Shown here piece after piece: positions 34,915 through 43,853 of a stretch of 64,000 nt of DNA. How positions within the stretch are numbered: the first letter of the stretch is position 1; every line of letters begins with the position of its first letter. Under the pieces are notes generated by a model that ran no database searches, was not told the origin of the DNA, and worked only from the letters and a program-made list of their open reading frames with translations. Source of the stretch: Cupriavidus taiwanensis (GTDB lineage: Bacteria; Pseudomonadota; Gammaproteobacteria; Burkholderiales; Burkholderiaceae). The DNA is taken from positions 1-64,000 of the forward strand of contig NZ_LT976854.1 in assembly GCF_900249755.1 (NCBI RefSeq). The letters run 5' to 3'. The translations under genes and the position numbers were made by a program.

Positions 34915-34915
34915 C

Positions 34916-36232
34916 ATGACGCAAGCGATCGAATTCTCGGACAACGCCCCCGCACCGTTCCCGGTGTCGCAGGAGTTCCACACCATCAAGGAAGCCGCGC
35001 ACGAGCACCTGCTGACGCGCATCGAAGAACTGGGCGCCGAGTTCGGCCGCTGGTCGCGCACCGCGATCCAGCGCTTCGTCGACCTGGAGCTGGAAAGCTT
35101 TACGCGGCTGCGGCGCATCCCCATCAACGAGGTGGAGCTGCGCCAGATCGCCGAGGCGCTGACCAAGGAGCTGGCCGGCTTCGGCCCGATCGAAGACCTG
35201 CTCAACGATCCCGCGGTCGAGGACATCCTGGTCAACGGCCACCTCGACGTGTACGTGTCGCGACACGGCGTGCTCGAGCGCATCCCGGTGCGCTTTGCCG
35301 ACAGCGGCCACCTGCTGCGCATCGTGCGCCGCATCCTGGCGCCGATCGGCCGGCGGCTCGATGAATCCAACCCGATGGTCGATGCGCGCCTGCCCGACGG
35401 CGGCCGCATCAACGTGGTGATCCCGCCGCTGGCGCTGGAAGGGCCGGTGGTGTCGATCCGCAAGTTCCGCAAGGACCCGATGACGCCCGCCGACCTGCAG
35501 GCGCTGGGCACCATGAGCCCCGAGATCTGCGACCTGCTGCAGGCCGCGGTGCAGGCGCGCTGCAATATCCTGGTGAGCGGCGGCACCAGTTCGGGCAAGA
35601 CCTCGCTGCTCAATGCGCTGGCGACCTTCGTGCCGCCCACCGAGCGCGTCATCACCATCGAGGACACCGCCGAACTGGCGCTGAACCACCCGCACGTGGT
35701 GCGGCTGGAAAGCCGTCCGGGCGGCTTCGAAGGCACCGGCGTGGTGTCGATCCGCGACCTGCTGCGCAACAGCCTGCGCATGCGCCCGGACCGCATCATC
35801 GTCGGCGAAGTGCGCGGCGGCGAGGTGCTGGAGATGCTGCAGGCCATGAGCACCGGCCATGACGGCTCGATGGGCACCATCCACGCCAGCAGCCCGCGCG
35901 AATGCCTGTACCGGCTCGAGATGCTGGCCGGCTTCGCCGGCTTCCAGGGCAGCGAGATGAGCCTGCGGCGCCAGATCGCCAACGCCATCGACTTCATCGT
36001 GCAGATCGCGCGGCTGTCCAACGGCAAGCGCCGCATCGTGTCGATCACCGAGGTCACCGGCCTGGGCGACAACATCATCTCGACCCAGGAGCTGTACCGG
36101 CACGAACCGTTCCTGAACCCCGACGGCACCGAGACCGACCGCTGGCTGTCGCTGGGCCTGCTGCCGCACTCGCCCAAGCTGGCGCGCATGCGCGGGCCGG
36201 GCTTCATGCTGGACGACCGCTTCGATGTCTAG
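34916..36232 (+). CDS. cpaF: tad secretion ATPase CpaF/TadA
   Basis: A 438-residue hexameric type II/IV secretion ATPase that powers Flp pilus assembly and retraction. Walker A is GGTSSGKTS with Lys228, the Asp box region is ITIEDTAEL, Walker B is RIIVGEVRGGEVLEML and the His box is TGHDGSMGTIHA. An N-terminal helical region (about 20-110) precedes the core. It starts 1 bp after cpaE and overlaps tadB by 8 bp. Confidence 0.96.
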   Translation: MTQAIEFSDNAPAPFPVSQEFHTIKEAAHEHLLTRIEELGAEFGRWSRTAIQRFVDLELESFTRLRRIPINEVELRQIAEALTKELAGFGPIEDLLNDPAVEDILVNGHLDVYVSRHGVLERIPVRFADSGHLLRIVRRILAPIGRRLDESNPMVDARLPDGGRINVVIPPLALEGPVVSIRKFRKDPMTPADLQALGTMSPEICDLLQAAVQARCNILVSGGTSSGKTSLLNALATFVPPTERVITIEDTAELALNHPHVVRLESRPGGFEGTGVVSIRDLLRNSLRMRPDRIIVGEVRGGEVLEMLQAMSTGHDGSMGTIHASSPRECLYRLEMLAGFAGFQGSEMSLRRQIANAIDFIVQIARLSNGKRRIVSITEVTGLGDNIISTQELYRHEPFLNPDGTETDRWLSLGLLPHSPKLARMRGPGFMLDDRFDV

Positions 36233-37151
36233 CGCCACGCTGCTGCTCGCCGCGCTCGCGCTGGTCATCACCGGCCTGGGGCTGCTGCTGCTCGCCGGCG
36301 CGCAGTCGCGCGCGCGCCGTGAACAGCAGCAGGCGTTCCTGCAGGCGCAGACCGAGCAGGTGCGCATGCGCTACACGCAGGCGCCCGACCCGTCGCTGCA
36401 GCCGCCGGCGCGCGACCTGCGCCGGCGCTGGGACGACTTCCTGCGCCGCGCCGACCTGGCGCCGACGCGCCGCACCGCGCTGGTCTGGCTCGCACCGACG
36501 GTGCTGTGCACGCTGGCTGGCCTGGTCACGGGGCAGTGGCTCGGTGCCGTGTCGGCCCTCGTCGTGGCGCTGGCGGTGACGGCGTGCGCGGCCTGGCATC
36601 GCGTGCGCCGGCTGCACAAGAAGCTGCTGTCGCAGCTGCCCGGCTTCCTGGATGGCGTGGTGCGGCTGATGACCATTGGCAGCAGCGTGCCCGCGGCGTT
36701 TCAGAATTCCATCGCCAATACCGAGGCGCCGCTGCGCCAGTGCCTGGTGCAGGCGGTGCACCTGCAGCGCGCCGGCAAGGAGCTGGACCAGGCGGTGCTG
36801 CAGGTCGGGCGCGCCTACAAGGTCGAGGAACTGGTGCTGGTGGCATCGGTGCTGCGCCTGTCGGTGCGCTACGGCGGCCGCGCCGACGTGGTGATGGAGC
36901 GCACCGCCACCTTCATGCGCGACCGCGAGCAGGCGCAGCGCGAGCTGATGGCGCTGTCGGCCGAGACCCGGCTGTCGGCATGGGTGCTGGGCCTGCTGCC
37001 GCTGGTGGTGGCCGGCGGCCTGTTCACGCTCAACGCCGGCTACATCCTGATGATGTGGAAGGACCCCACCGGCAAGACCATGCTGCTGTCGGCCGCGGCG
37101 CTTGAAATCGCCGGCGCGCTGATGCTGTACCGGCTGGCCAGGTCGATCTGA
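36225..37151 (+). CDS. tadB: tad inner-membrane platform protein TadB
   Basis: A 308-residue platform protein with an N-terminal helix, a pair of helices at about 85-125, a GspF-like cytosolic domain (about 135-250) and two C-terminal helices. It works with TadC under the ATPase CpaF. The first 8 bp overlap the end of cpaF, indicating translational coupling. Confidence 0.93.
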   Translation: MSSATLLLAALALVITGLGLLLLAGAQSRARREQQQAFLQAQTEQVRMRYTQAPDPSLQPPARDLRRRWDDFLRRADLAPTRRTALVWLAPTVLCTLAGLVTGQWLGAVSALVVALAVTACAAWHRVRRLHKKLLSQLPGFLDGVVRLMTIGSSVPAAFQNSIANTEAPLRQCLVQAVHLQRAGKELDQAVLQVGRAYKVEELVLVASVLRLSVRYGGRADVVMERTATFMRDREQAQRELMALSAETRLSAWVLGLLPLVVAGGLFTLNAGYILMMWKDPTGKTMLLSAAALEIAGALMLYRLARSI

Positions 37152-37176
37152 GCGCAAGGACACGGACATCGCCATC

Positions 37177-38253
37177 ATGGACCGCCTGACGCTGATCTCG
37201 CTGAGCCTGCTTGCCGCCGCGTGCGGCGTGGGCGTACTGGCGCTGCCGCTGCTGCGCGACTGGCGCCAGCGCCGGCTCTCGGCCCGCACCATCGACGCCG
37301 CGTTGGCGCGCCAGCGCGCGGTGGAAGCCGCCCAGGCCGCCCAGGGCGCGGCCACCACGCAGAACGCACAGGCTGCCGCCCCGCGTGCGCCGGGCGCACC
37401 CGCCGCGCCGGGCGCGCATCCCGCCGCCAGGGCGACGGCCGCCGCGGCACCTGCCGGCGTTGCCACGGGGCTCGGCGCCCAGCTCGGTGCGCGCGTGGGC
37501 GAGCGCTTCGATGCCCACTGGCTGGAATCGCGGCTGGGCCGCGCGGTGGTGACGCCGGAAGACCAGCAGTTGCTGGAGCAATGCGGCTGGTATGGCCTGC
37601 AGGCGCGCGCGGTGTTCGGCGTGCTGCGGCTGGGCCTGCCGCTGGCCCTGTCGGTGCTGGCGATGCTGGGGCACCTCGGCGCCGGTGCGTTCGCGGTGGT
37701 GGCATGGGGTTTCGGCACCTTCGCCGTGGCCTACTTGGCGCCCAAGTGGTATTTGCGCCGGCGCGCCGCCGCGCGCCTGCGCATGGTCGACGACGAGCTG
37801 CCGGTGCTGATCGACATGCTGCGGCTGCTGCAGGGCGTGGGCCTGTCGATCGACCAGAGCCTGCAGGTGATCGTGGCCGAGTTCGGCAGCATGCTGCGCG
37901 TGCTGGGCCCGGAGCTGGCGCGCGCCAACCAGCAGTTCGCGTCGGGCCGCTCGCGCGAGCAGACGCTGCTGCGCATCGGCCGGCTGTTCGACAGCGAAGA
38001 CCTGAAGAGTTTGATCACGCTGCTGACGCAGGTCGACAAGCATGGCGGCGCGGTGCAGGAGCCGCTGCGCCAGTTCGGGCTGCGCATGCAGGAGGCGCGC
38101 AAGTCGCGCATGAAGGACGAGATCGGCCGCCTCACGGTCAAGATGACCGCGGTGATGGTGGTCAGCCTGCTGCCGGTGCTGCTGATCCTGACCGCGGGCC
38201 CCGGCTTTCTCGGGGTGATCCGCATGCTGGCAAACATGGGAGGAACGCGATGA
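37177..38253 (+). CDS. tadC: tad inner-membrane platform protein TadC
   Basis: A 358-residue partner of TadB. It has one N-terminal helix, an Ala/Pro-rich cytosolic linker (about 45-100), two helices (about 150-190), a GspF-like domain (ELPVLIDMLRLLQGVGLSID and a hairpin, about 205-320) and a final helix. The Ala-rich linker is longer than usual for the family. Its stop overlaps the tadD start (ATGA). Confidence 0.93.
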   Translation: MDRLTLISLSLLAAACGVGVLALPLLRDWRQRRLSARTIDAALARQRAVEAAQAAQGAATTQNAQAAAPRAPGAPAAPGAHPAARATAAAAPAGVATGLGAQLGARVGERFDAHWLESRLGRAVVTPEDQQLLEQCGWYGLQARAVFGVLRLGLPLALSVLAMLGHLGAGAFAVVAWGFGTFAVAYLAPKWYLRRRAAARLRMVDDELPVLIDMLRLLQGVGLSIDQSLQVIVAEFGSMLRVLGPELARANQQFASGRSREQTLLRIGRLFDSEDLKSLITLLTQVDKHGGAVQEPLRQFGLRMQEARKSRMKDEIGRLTVKMTAVMVVSLLPVLLILTAGPGFLGVIRMLANMGGTR

Positions 38254-39128
38254 CGGGACGCATGGCGCGCTCAGTGGGTCTGGCCACGGGCCGGGTCCGG
38301 ACTTCGGCCGCGTGCCTGCTGCTGGCCGCGCTGGCCGGGCTGTCTGGCTGCGCCGCCAGCAACAACGGCGCCGCGGCCATGCACGAGCAGGCCGAGGCCC
38401 AGGTGGAACTGGCCAAATTGCGCGACAAGACCGCGCGCGCCGAATACAGCGAGCAGGCGGTCTACCTGGGCCTGATTCGCAAGATGCAGCAGGACGGTCT
38501 GTACTTTGCCTCGCTCGCGCATATCGAGGTCTATGTGCAGCGCTTCGGCGCCGGCCCGGAGATCCAGATGATGCGCGCCGATGCGCTGCGCGAGACCGGA
38601 CAGGACCAGGCCGCCACCGAGGCGTACCAGAAGCTGGCCGCCACCGCCAAAGGCGCCGAGGCCGCGCACGCGCACCACGGGCTGGGCCTGCTGGCCGGGC
38701 GCCAGGACGACTTTGCGCGCGCGGTCACCGAATTGCGCGCCGCCGCCGCGCTGGACCCGGTCAACGCGCGCATCGCCAGCGACCTGGGCTATGCGCTGAT
38801 GCGCGCCGGCGCGCTGCAGGACGCGCGCGTGCCGGTGATGCAGGCGCTCGAACTGGACGCGCGCAATCCGCGCGTGATCAGCAATGCCGTGGTGTGGCTG
38901 ATGGCCGATGGCAAGCGCGCCCAGGCCAACGCCATGATGCAGAAGGCCGCGTTGCCCGAGCCCACCCGCAGCGCGATCCGCAAGGAAGCCGACCGCATCG
39001 CCCGCGCCGCCGCCGCGCGCGACCGCGCCGCGGCGCGCCAGGGCCAGAAACCGATCCCCGCGCCCGCCGCCGTCGCGGTCGTGGCCAAGCCAATCGCCAT
39101 CGCCGCGCAAGCCGGCGCTACACCATGA
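38250..39128 (+). CDS. tadD: TadD-like TPR lipoprotein
   Basis: A 292-residue lipoprotein with lipobox LSGC (Cys34) and three or four TPR hairpins (about 100-235; HHGLGLLAGRQDDFARAVTE, SDLGYALMRAGALQDARVPV). TadD is an outer-membrane pilotin-like factor for the secretin. The C-terminal ~40 residues are Ala/Pro-rich. It overlaps both neighbours by 4 bp. Confidence 0.92.
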   Translation: MTGRMARSVGLATGRVRTSAACLLLAALAGLSGCAASNNGAAAMHEQAEAQVELAKLRDKTARAEYSEQAVYLGLIRKMQQDGLYFASLAHIEVYVQRFGAGPEIQMMRADALRETGQDQAATEAYQKLAATAKGAEAAHAHHGLGLLAGRQDDFARAVTELRAAAALDPVNARIASDLGYALMRAGALQDARVPVMQALELDARNPRVISNAVVWLMADGKRAQANAMMQKAALPEPTRSAIRKEADRIARAAAARDRAAARQGQKPIPAPAAVAVVAKPIAIAAQAGATP

Positions 39129-39496
39129 CAGCCAATCCTCTTGTTGCGATCCGCAAGCCTGCCGCGTGCGTGGCGCTAAGCCTGTGCGCACTGGCCTCGC
39201 CCGCGCACGCGCAGGGCGACGCCGCGGCGGCCGAAGCGGCGCCCGCCTCCGTTGGCCCGCTTGCGGCACCACCCGCGCAGCGCGAGATCGGCGCCGACAC
39301 GCGCACCATCCTGGCAATCCAGCGCGAAGGCACGCAGGCTGGTCCGATGCTGCCGATGCACGGAGAGCAAGCCGCGCTGGGCTATGAGCGCTACCTGAAC
39401 AGCTTCCGCTTCGCGCTGCCCGAGTTCTACACCGGCCAGGCCAACGCCAGCACCACGCGCGCCGGCTCGGCCGGGCAGGTACTGGGCGGAAAATGA
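39125..39496 (+). CDS. DUF3613 protein in the tad operon
   Basis: A 123-residue exported protein. The signal peptide ends near residue 30 (SPAHAQ), and the mature chain holds the DUF3613-type segment around TRTILAIQREGTQAGPMLPM (about 60-79) followed by LGYERYLNSFRF. Such genes occur between tadD and tadG in Burkholderiales tad loci; the role is unknown. Both its start and stop overlap neighbouring genes by 4 bp, so it is a fixed part of the operon. Confidence 0.85.
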   Translation: MTANPLVAIRKPAACVALSLCALASPAHAQGDAAAAEAAPASVGPLAAPPAQREIGADTRTILAIQREGTQAGPMLPMHGEQAALGYERYLNSFRFALPEFYTGQANASTTRAGSAGQVLGGK

Positions 39497-41181
39497 GCCT
39501 GCGCCTGCCGCCGGTGCCCCGCACCCGTCGCTGCGCACGCGGCGCCGTCAGCGTGATGGCGGCGGTGCTGATCGCCACCGTCGCGATTGCCGCGCTGGTG
39601 TCGATCGACGTCGGCCATGTGTTCATGCGCCAGCGGCAGCTGCAGAACATGGTGGACCTGGCGGCGATGTCGGCGGCGCAGCAGCTCAAGCGGGCGGATA
39701 GTCCAGCCAGTCTCAACGCCGCGGTGCTGGGAACGGTCAGCAATATCGGCGCGAAGAACGGGTATCCGTCAGGCATCGCCATGGGCTGTGCGGACGCGGC
39801 CGGCGGTAGCGCGGATGCGATGACGGCGTGCGTTGGCGTATGGGACCCGGCGACTGCCGGTCCGCGGCACTTCAATGGCGCGTATAACGCCGCCACGGTC
39901 TCGCCCAATGCCGTGCGGGTGCAGGCCACGCAGACGGTGCCGATCCTGTTCGTATTCAACGGCGGCAGCGGCAGGCAGCTGTTTGCCGAATCGATTGCCA
40001 GCGGCAGCCCGCCGGTGGCGGCGTTTTCGCTGGGCACGGGATTGCTGGACGTCTCTACGGCCAACAGCATGCTGAGCGTGCTGCTTGGCAATACGGTGAA
40101 CCTGTCGCTGGCGGACTGGCAGGGACTGGTCAATACCACGGTGACGCTGGACCAGCTGCGGCTCGAGGCGGACGTCGGCACCCTGGAGCAACTGCTGAAT
40201 GCGTCGCTGAGCCTGCGTGATTACTATGCGCTGGTCCTTGGCGCGGCCGGGCGCGATACGCTGCTGTCGACCATGCTGGGCAGCCCGCCGACCACGCTGG
40301 GAGCAAGCGGGGCCGCCGCGACGGTATCGCTGGCAAGGCTGCTTGACCTTGGCCTGATGGCGCCCGCGGCATCGTCGGCGGTGGAAGTGGGCCTGAATGT
40401 CGCGCAGCTGCTGCTGGCCGGTGCGCAAATCGCACGCGGGGACACCGCGGTCGCCTTGCCGCTGAACATCCCCAAGTTGCCCTTTGGCCTGGGTGGCATC
40501 AGCGCCAACCTGCGCGTGATCGAACCACCGGTCACGGCGGCCGGTCCGGCGCGGCAACTGTCCAGCAATCCGGACACCTGGCAGACCAGCGCCAGTTCCT
40601 CCCAGGTCAGGCTGACGCTGCTGCTCCAGATCAGGGCCGACATCCTGAAGCCGGTTCTGGACGCCAACCTGAACGTGCCGCTTTATCTCGATGTCGCCGG
40701 CGCCACGGCCGACCTCACCCGGCTGCAGTGCGCGGCCAACCCGGCGGACCGTCGGGCCACGATGCATGTGAAGAGCGGCCTGGCCACGGCATGCCTGACC
40801 GATGGCTGCACAGGTGGCGAGGTGGTGCTCGGCCAGGCTAAGGTGGGGCCGCTGGACGTCGCAGAGGTTATTGCCACCGACGTGCCGCGCTATGGCAACA
40901 CCGTCGGCCAGGACATCACCCTGCCGCCGGGCGGGCATGCGCAAGCGGGTATGGCTGATCCATTTGGCGGGTTGTTCTCGCAGGCGCTGTCGCTGAAGGT
41001 ACGGACGAAATTGCTGGGGATCCTCAGCTTGCCCCTGGATCTCGGCCCGGTGCTGGCGCCGCTGGGGGCTGCGCTCGACGCGCTGGTCCCGCCGTTGCTC
41101 AATGGCCTCGGCGTCCAGCTGGGCAACAGCGACCTCTGGCTCCACAGCATCGATTGCAACAACGCAGAACTGGTGTACTGA
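39493..41181 (+). CDS. tadG: TadG-family pilus assembly protein
   Basis: A 562-residue protein with a TadE/TadG-like N-terminal helix ([20 protein letters not shown], about 17-36) and the following [22 protein letters not shown], the standard opening of TadG. The large C-terminal part (about 130-560) is periplasmic and poorly conserved, without a visible von Willebrand MIDAS motif. Cysteines lie near 97, 112 and 415-435. It is the last structural gene of the locus. Confidence 0.88.
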   Translation: MSLRLPPVPRTRRCARGAVSVMAAVLIATVAIAALVSIDVGHVFMRQRQLQNMVDLAAMSAAQQLKRADSPASLNAAVLGTVSNIGAKNGYPSGIAMGCADAAGGSADAMTACVGVWDPATAGPRHFNGAYNAATVSPNAVRVQATQTVPILFVFNGGSGRQLFAESIASGSPPVAAFSLGTGLLDVSTANSMLSVLLGNTVNLSLADWQGLVNTTVTLDQLRLEADVGTLEQLLNASLSLRDYYALVLGAAGRDTLLSTMLGSPPTTLGASGAAATVSLARLLDLGLMAPAASSAVEVGLNVAQLLLAGAQIARGDTAVALPLNIPKLPFGLGGISANLRVIEPPVTAAGPARQLSSNPDTWQTSASSSQVRLTLLLQIRADILKPVLDANLNVPLYLDVAGATADLTRLQCAANPADRRATMHVKSGLATACLTDGCTGGEVVLGQAKVGPLDVAEVIATDVPRYGNTVGQDITLPPGGHAQAGMADPFGGLFSQALSLKVRTKLLGILSLPLDLGPVLAPLGAALDALVPPLLNGLGVQLGNSDLWLHSIDCNNAELVY

Positions 41182-41219
41182 GCCATGATCGCGCCAAACC
41201 GCCTGATGGCAGAAACAGA

Positions 41220-42584
41220 ATGAAGACAGACCGCTGGGCCTACGAAAACCTTGAAGTCTACGTGTGGGAAGGCAAGTACGAGATTGCCGACCGCGTCACG
41301 CGTTTCCTCGCGCCGCTGGGCGTGGACGTGATCCGCGCCGGCGCGCTCGAGGCCTTGCCCGCAGAGCCGCGGCTGAAGCCGTGCATCGCGGTGATCAGCG
41401 TGTCGGTGATCGGCGCCGCTCGCTTTTCGCTGGACTGGGAGGCCGCGCACGGCATGCCGGTGATCTGGGTGGCCGGGCCGGGGCGCGAGACCGATCCCGG
41501 CCGCTTCCCGCCCGAGTACGCGCATATCCTGGCCGATGACTTTACCGGTGCCGACCTGCGCGGCCAGATCGGCAAGCTGCTGCCGCAGCTGCTCGCCACC
41601 GACGCGCCCGCCGAGCGCGAGGCCGACCTGGTGGCCGGCTCCGCGGCGATGCGCCAGCTGCTGCAGCACGTCGAGACCTTTGCCGACTTCGGCAGCAATG
41701 TGATGCTGTACGGCGAGACCGGCGCGGGCAAGGAGCGCATCGCGCGCCTGTTCCACGAGCGCAACAGCACCTATGGCAAGGGCCCGTTCGTCGCGGTCAA
41801 CTGCGGTGCGATTCCCGACGGGCTGTTCGAGTCGCAGTTCTTCGGCCACGCCAAGGGCGCGTTCACCGGCGCGTCGTTCGCGCATCGCGGATACTTCGAG
41901 CAGGCCAACGGCGGCACGCTGTTTCTCGATGAAATCGGCGACCTGCCGCTGTTCCAGCAGGTCAAGCTGCTGCGCGTGCTGGAAGAGAACGTGATCACGC
42001 GGCTGGGCTCGACGCTGGCGGTGAAGCTGGATTTCCGGCTGGTGGCGGCGACCAACAAGGACCTGCGCGACGCGGTGCGGCAGGGGCGCTTTCGCGCCGA
42101 CCTGTTCTTCCGGCTGGCCGTGATCGAGATGCGCATCCCCAGCCTGGAAGAACGCGGCCCGGCCGACAAGGTGGCGCTGCTGCAGTCATTCCTGCGCCAT
42201 ATGCTGGGCGCGTCGGGCTACGAGGCCTTGCCGCCGATGCCGGACTGGCTCAAGGGCGCGGTCGGCACCGCCTACTTCACCGGCAACGTGCGCGAGCTGC
42301 GCAACCTGGCCGAGCGCGTCGGCATCACCGTGCAGCAGACCGGCCACTGGGACGAGGAACGCATCCGGCCGCTGTTCCGCGCGCTGCATCCGGGCGCATT
42401 CGATGGCGGCGAGCGCGCCGACCTGCGCGGCGATATGGAAGAGCGCCGCCGCATCTTGGCCGCGCTCGACGCCAACGGCTGGCGGCGGCAGGACACCGCG
42501 GCCAGCCTCGGCATCAGCCGCAAGGTGCTGTGGGAAAAAATGCGCAAGTACCAGATCGCCGACAGCGAGGCCGAGCCGGTCTGA
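41220..42584 (+). CDS. sigma-54-dependent activator at the end of the tad locus
   Basis: A 454-residue bacterial enhancer-binding protein. The N-terminal domain (about 1-130) is receiver-like in size but lacks the usual DD...D...K phosphorylation residues. The AAA+ domain has Walker A GETGAGKE (165-172), the sigma-54 contact loop GAFTGA (213-218) and Walker [10 protein letters not shown]. The C-terminal Fis-type helix-turn-helix lies at about 410-450 ([20 protein letters not shown]). It starts 38 bp after tadG, so it probably regulates the locus, but the signal is unknown. Confidence 0.92.
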   Translation: MKTDRWAYENLEVYVWEGKYEIADRVTRFLAPLGVDVIRAGALEALPAEPRLKPCIAVISVSVIGAARFSLDWEAAHGMPVIWVAGPGRETDPGRFPPEYAHILADDFTGADLRGQIGKLLPQLLATDAPAEREADLVAGSAAMRQLLQHVETFADFGSNVMLYGETGAGKERIARLFHERNSTYGKGPFVAVNCGAIPDGLFESQFFGHAKGAFTGASFAHRGYFEQANGGTLFLDEIGDLPLFQQVKLLRVLEENVITRLGSTLAVKLDFRLVAATNKDLRDAVRQGRFRADLFFRLAVIEMRIPSLEERGPADKVALLQSFLRHMLGASGYEALPPMPDWLKGAVGTAYFTGNVRELRNLAERVGITVQQTGHWDEERIRPLFRALHPGAFDGGERADLRGDMEERRRILAALDANGWRRQDTAASLGISRKVLWEKMRKYQIADSEAEPV

Positions 42585-42704
42585 ACGCCGGCCGGCGTCA
42601 CCGTAGTCGCGCATCCGCGGCCTGTTGCGCGCGACCCGCGCCATGGCGGGCGGCCTGCGACGCATTATGATGCGGGTTTCGCCGATTCTCCAACGGACCC
42701 CGCA

Positions 42705-43853
42705 TTGCGTTTCCTTCACACCGCCGACTGGCATCTCGGCCGCCTCTTCCATGCGCGCAGCCTGCTGGAAGACCAGGCCCATCTTCTCGACCAGTTTGTC
42801 GAACTGGTCCGCACCGAGCGCCCGGATGCCGTGCTGATTGCCGGCGACGTCTACGACCGCGCCGTGCCGCCGCCCGAAGCGGTGGCCTTGCTCGACGACG
42901 TGCTGGGCCGCATCGTGGTCGACGCCGGCGTGCCGGTGGTGATGATCGCGGGCAACCACGACAGCGCGCAGCGCCTGGAATTCGGCGCACGGCTGATGCG
43001 CGCGCAGGGCCTGCATGTGGCCGGCCGCACGCTGCCTGCCGCCAGTTGCGTGCGCCTGCACGACGCGCACGGCGAAGTCCGCGTCTACGCGCTGCCGTAT
43101 GCCGAGCCCGCCGTGGTGCGCGATGCCATGGGCACCGAAATGCCGTCGCACGAAGCCGCCTTGCGCGCGCAGCTCGATGCCATCCGCGCGGTGCATCCGG
43201 CGGGCGTGCGCGCGGTGGTGGTGGGCCATGCCTTCGTGGTGGGCGGCGCGGCCAGCGAATCGGAACGGCCGCTGTCCGTAGGCGGCAGTGGCGCCGTGGC
43301 GGCCGAGCTGTTCGACGGCTTCGACCTGGTCGCGCTGGGCCACCTGCACCGGCCGCAGACGCTGGGCGGCGGGCGCATCCACTATGCGGGTTCGCTGCTG
43401 AAATATTCGCTGTCGGAGTGCGCGCATCAGAAGTCGGTGTCGCGCATCGAACTGGATGCGGACGGGGCCGTGACGATCACGCCGGTGGCGCTGCAGCCGC
43501 TGCGCGACGTGCGCGTGGTGGAGGGCGAACTGGCACAGCTGCTGGCCGCCGGCGCCGACGACGCGCAACGCGACGACTACATCCACGCACGCCTTACCGA
43601 TACCGGCGCGCTGCTCGACCCGATGGCCCGGCTGCGCCAGGTCTATCCCAACGCGCTCGCGATCGAGCGCACGGTGCTGGCGCGCAGCGGCATGGCGTCG
43701 GAGGCCGGGCGCAAGCTGCGGCAACTCGGCACCGGCGAGCTGTTCGCCAGTTTCTTCCGCGAAGTGGCCGATGCCGAGCTGGACCCGGACCAGCGCGCCG
43801 CGCTCGACCAGGTGCTGGCCGGCATCGCCGCGGCGGAGCGGGAGTCGGCATGA
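42705..43853 (+). CDS. sbcD: nuclease SbcCD subunit D
   Basis: A 382-residue Mre11-type nuclease subunit that cuts hairpins and DNA ends. The metal ligands are in order: Asp8 and His10 (HTADWHLG), Asp48 (IAGDVYDR), Asn84-His85 (AGNHDS), then VVGHAF and LGHLHRP. The start is TTG; MRFLHTADWH is the normal beginning of the family and no ATG fits. It overlaps sbcC by 4 bp. Confidence 0.95.
   Translation: MRFLHTADWHLGRLFHARSLLEDQAHLLDQFVELVRTERPDAVLIAGDVYDRAVPPPEAVALLDDVLGRIVVDAGVPVVMIAGNHDSAQRLEFGARLMRAQGLHVAGRTLPAASCVRLHDAHGEVRVYALPYAEPAVVRDAMGTEMPSHEAALRAQLDAIRAVHPAGVRAVVVGHAFVVGGAASESERPLSVGGSGAVAAELFDGFDLVALGHLHRPQTLGGGRIHYAGSLLKYSLSECAHQKSVSRIELDADGAVTITPVALQPLRDVRVVEGELAQLLAAGADDAQRDDYIHARLTDTGALLDPMARLRQVYPNALAIERTVLARSGMASEAGRKLRQLGTGELFASFFREVADAELDPDQRAALDQVLAGIAAAERESA

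Noticed and set aside
32110..36207. Open frame of 1365 codons on the - strand over the tad genes
   Set aside because: Antisense to cpaC, cpaE and cpaF, which have clear domains; composition is that of a shadow.
37221..38249. N-terminal extension of TadD through tadC
   Set aside because: It lies in the wrong frame of tadC; the lipobox-containing start at 38250 with an ATGA overlap is clearly correct.
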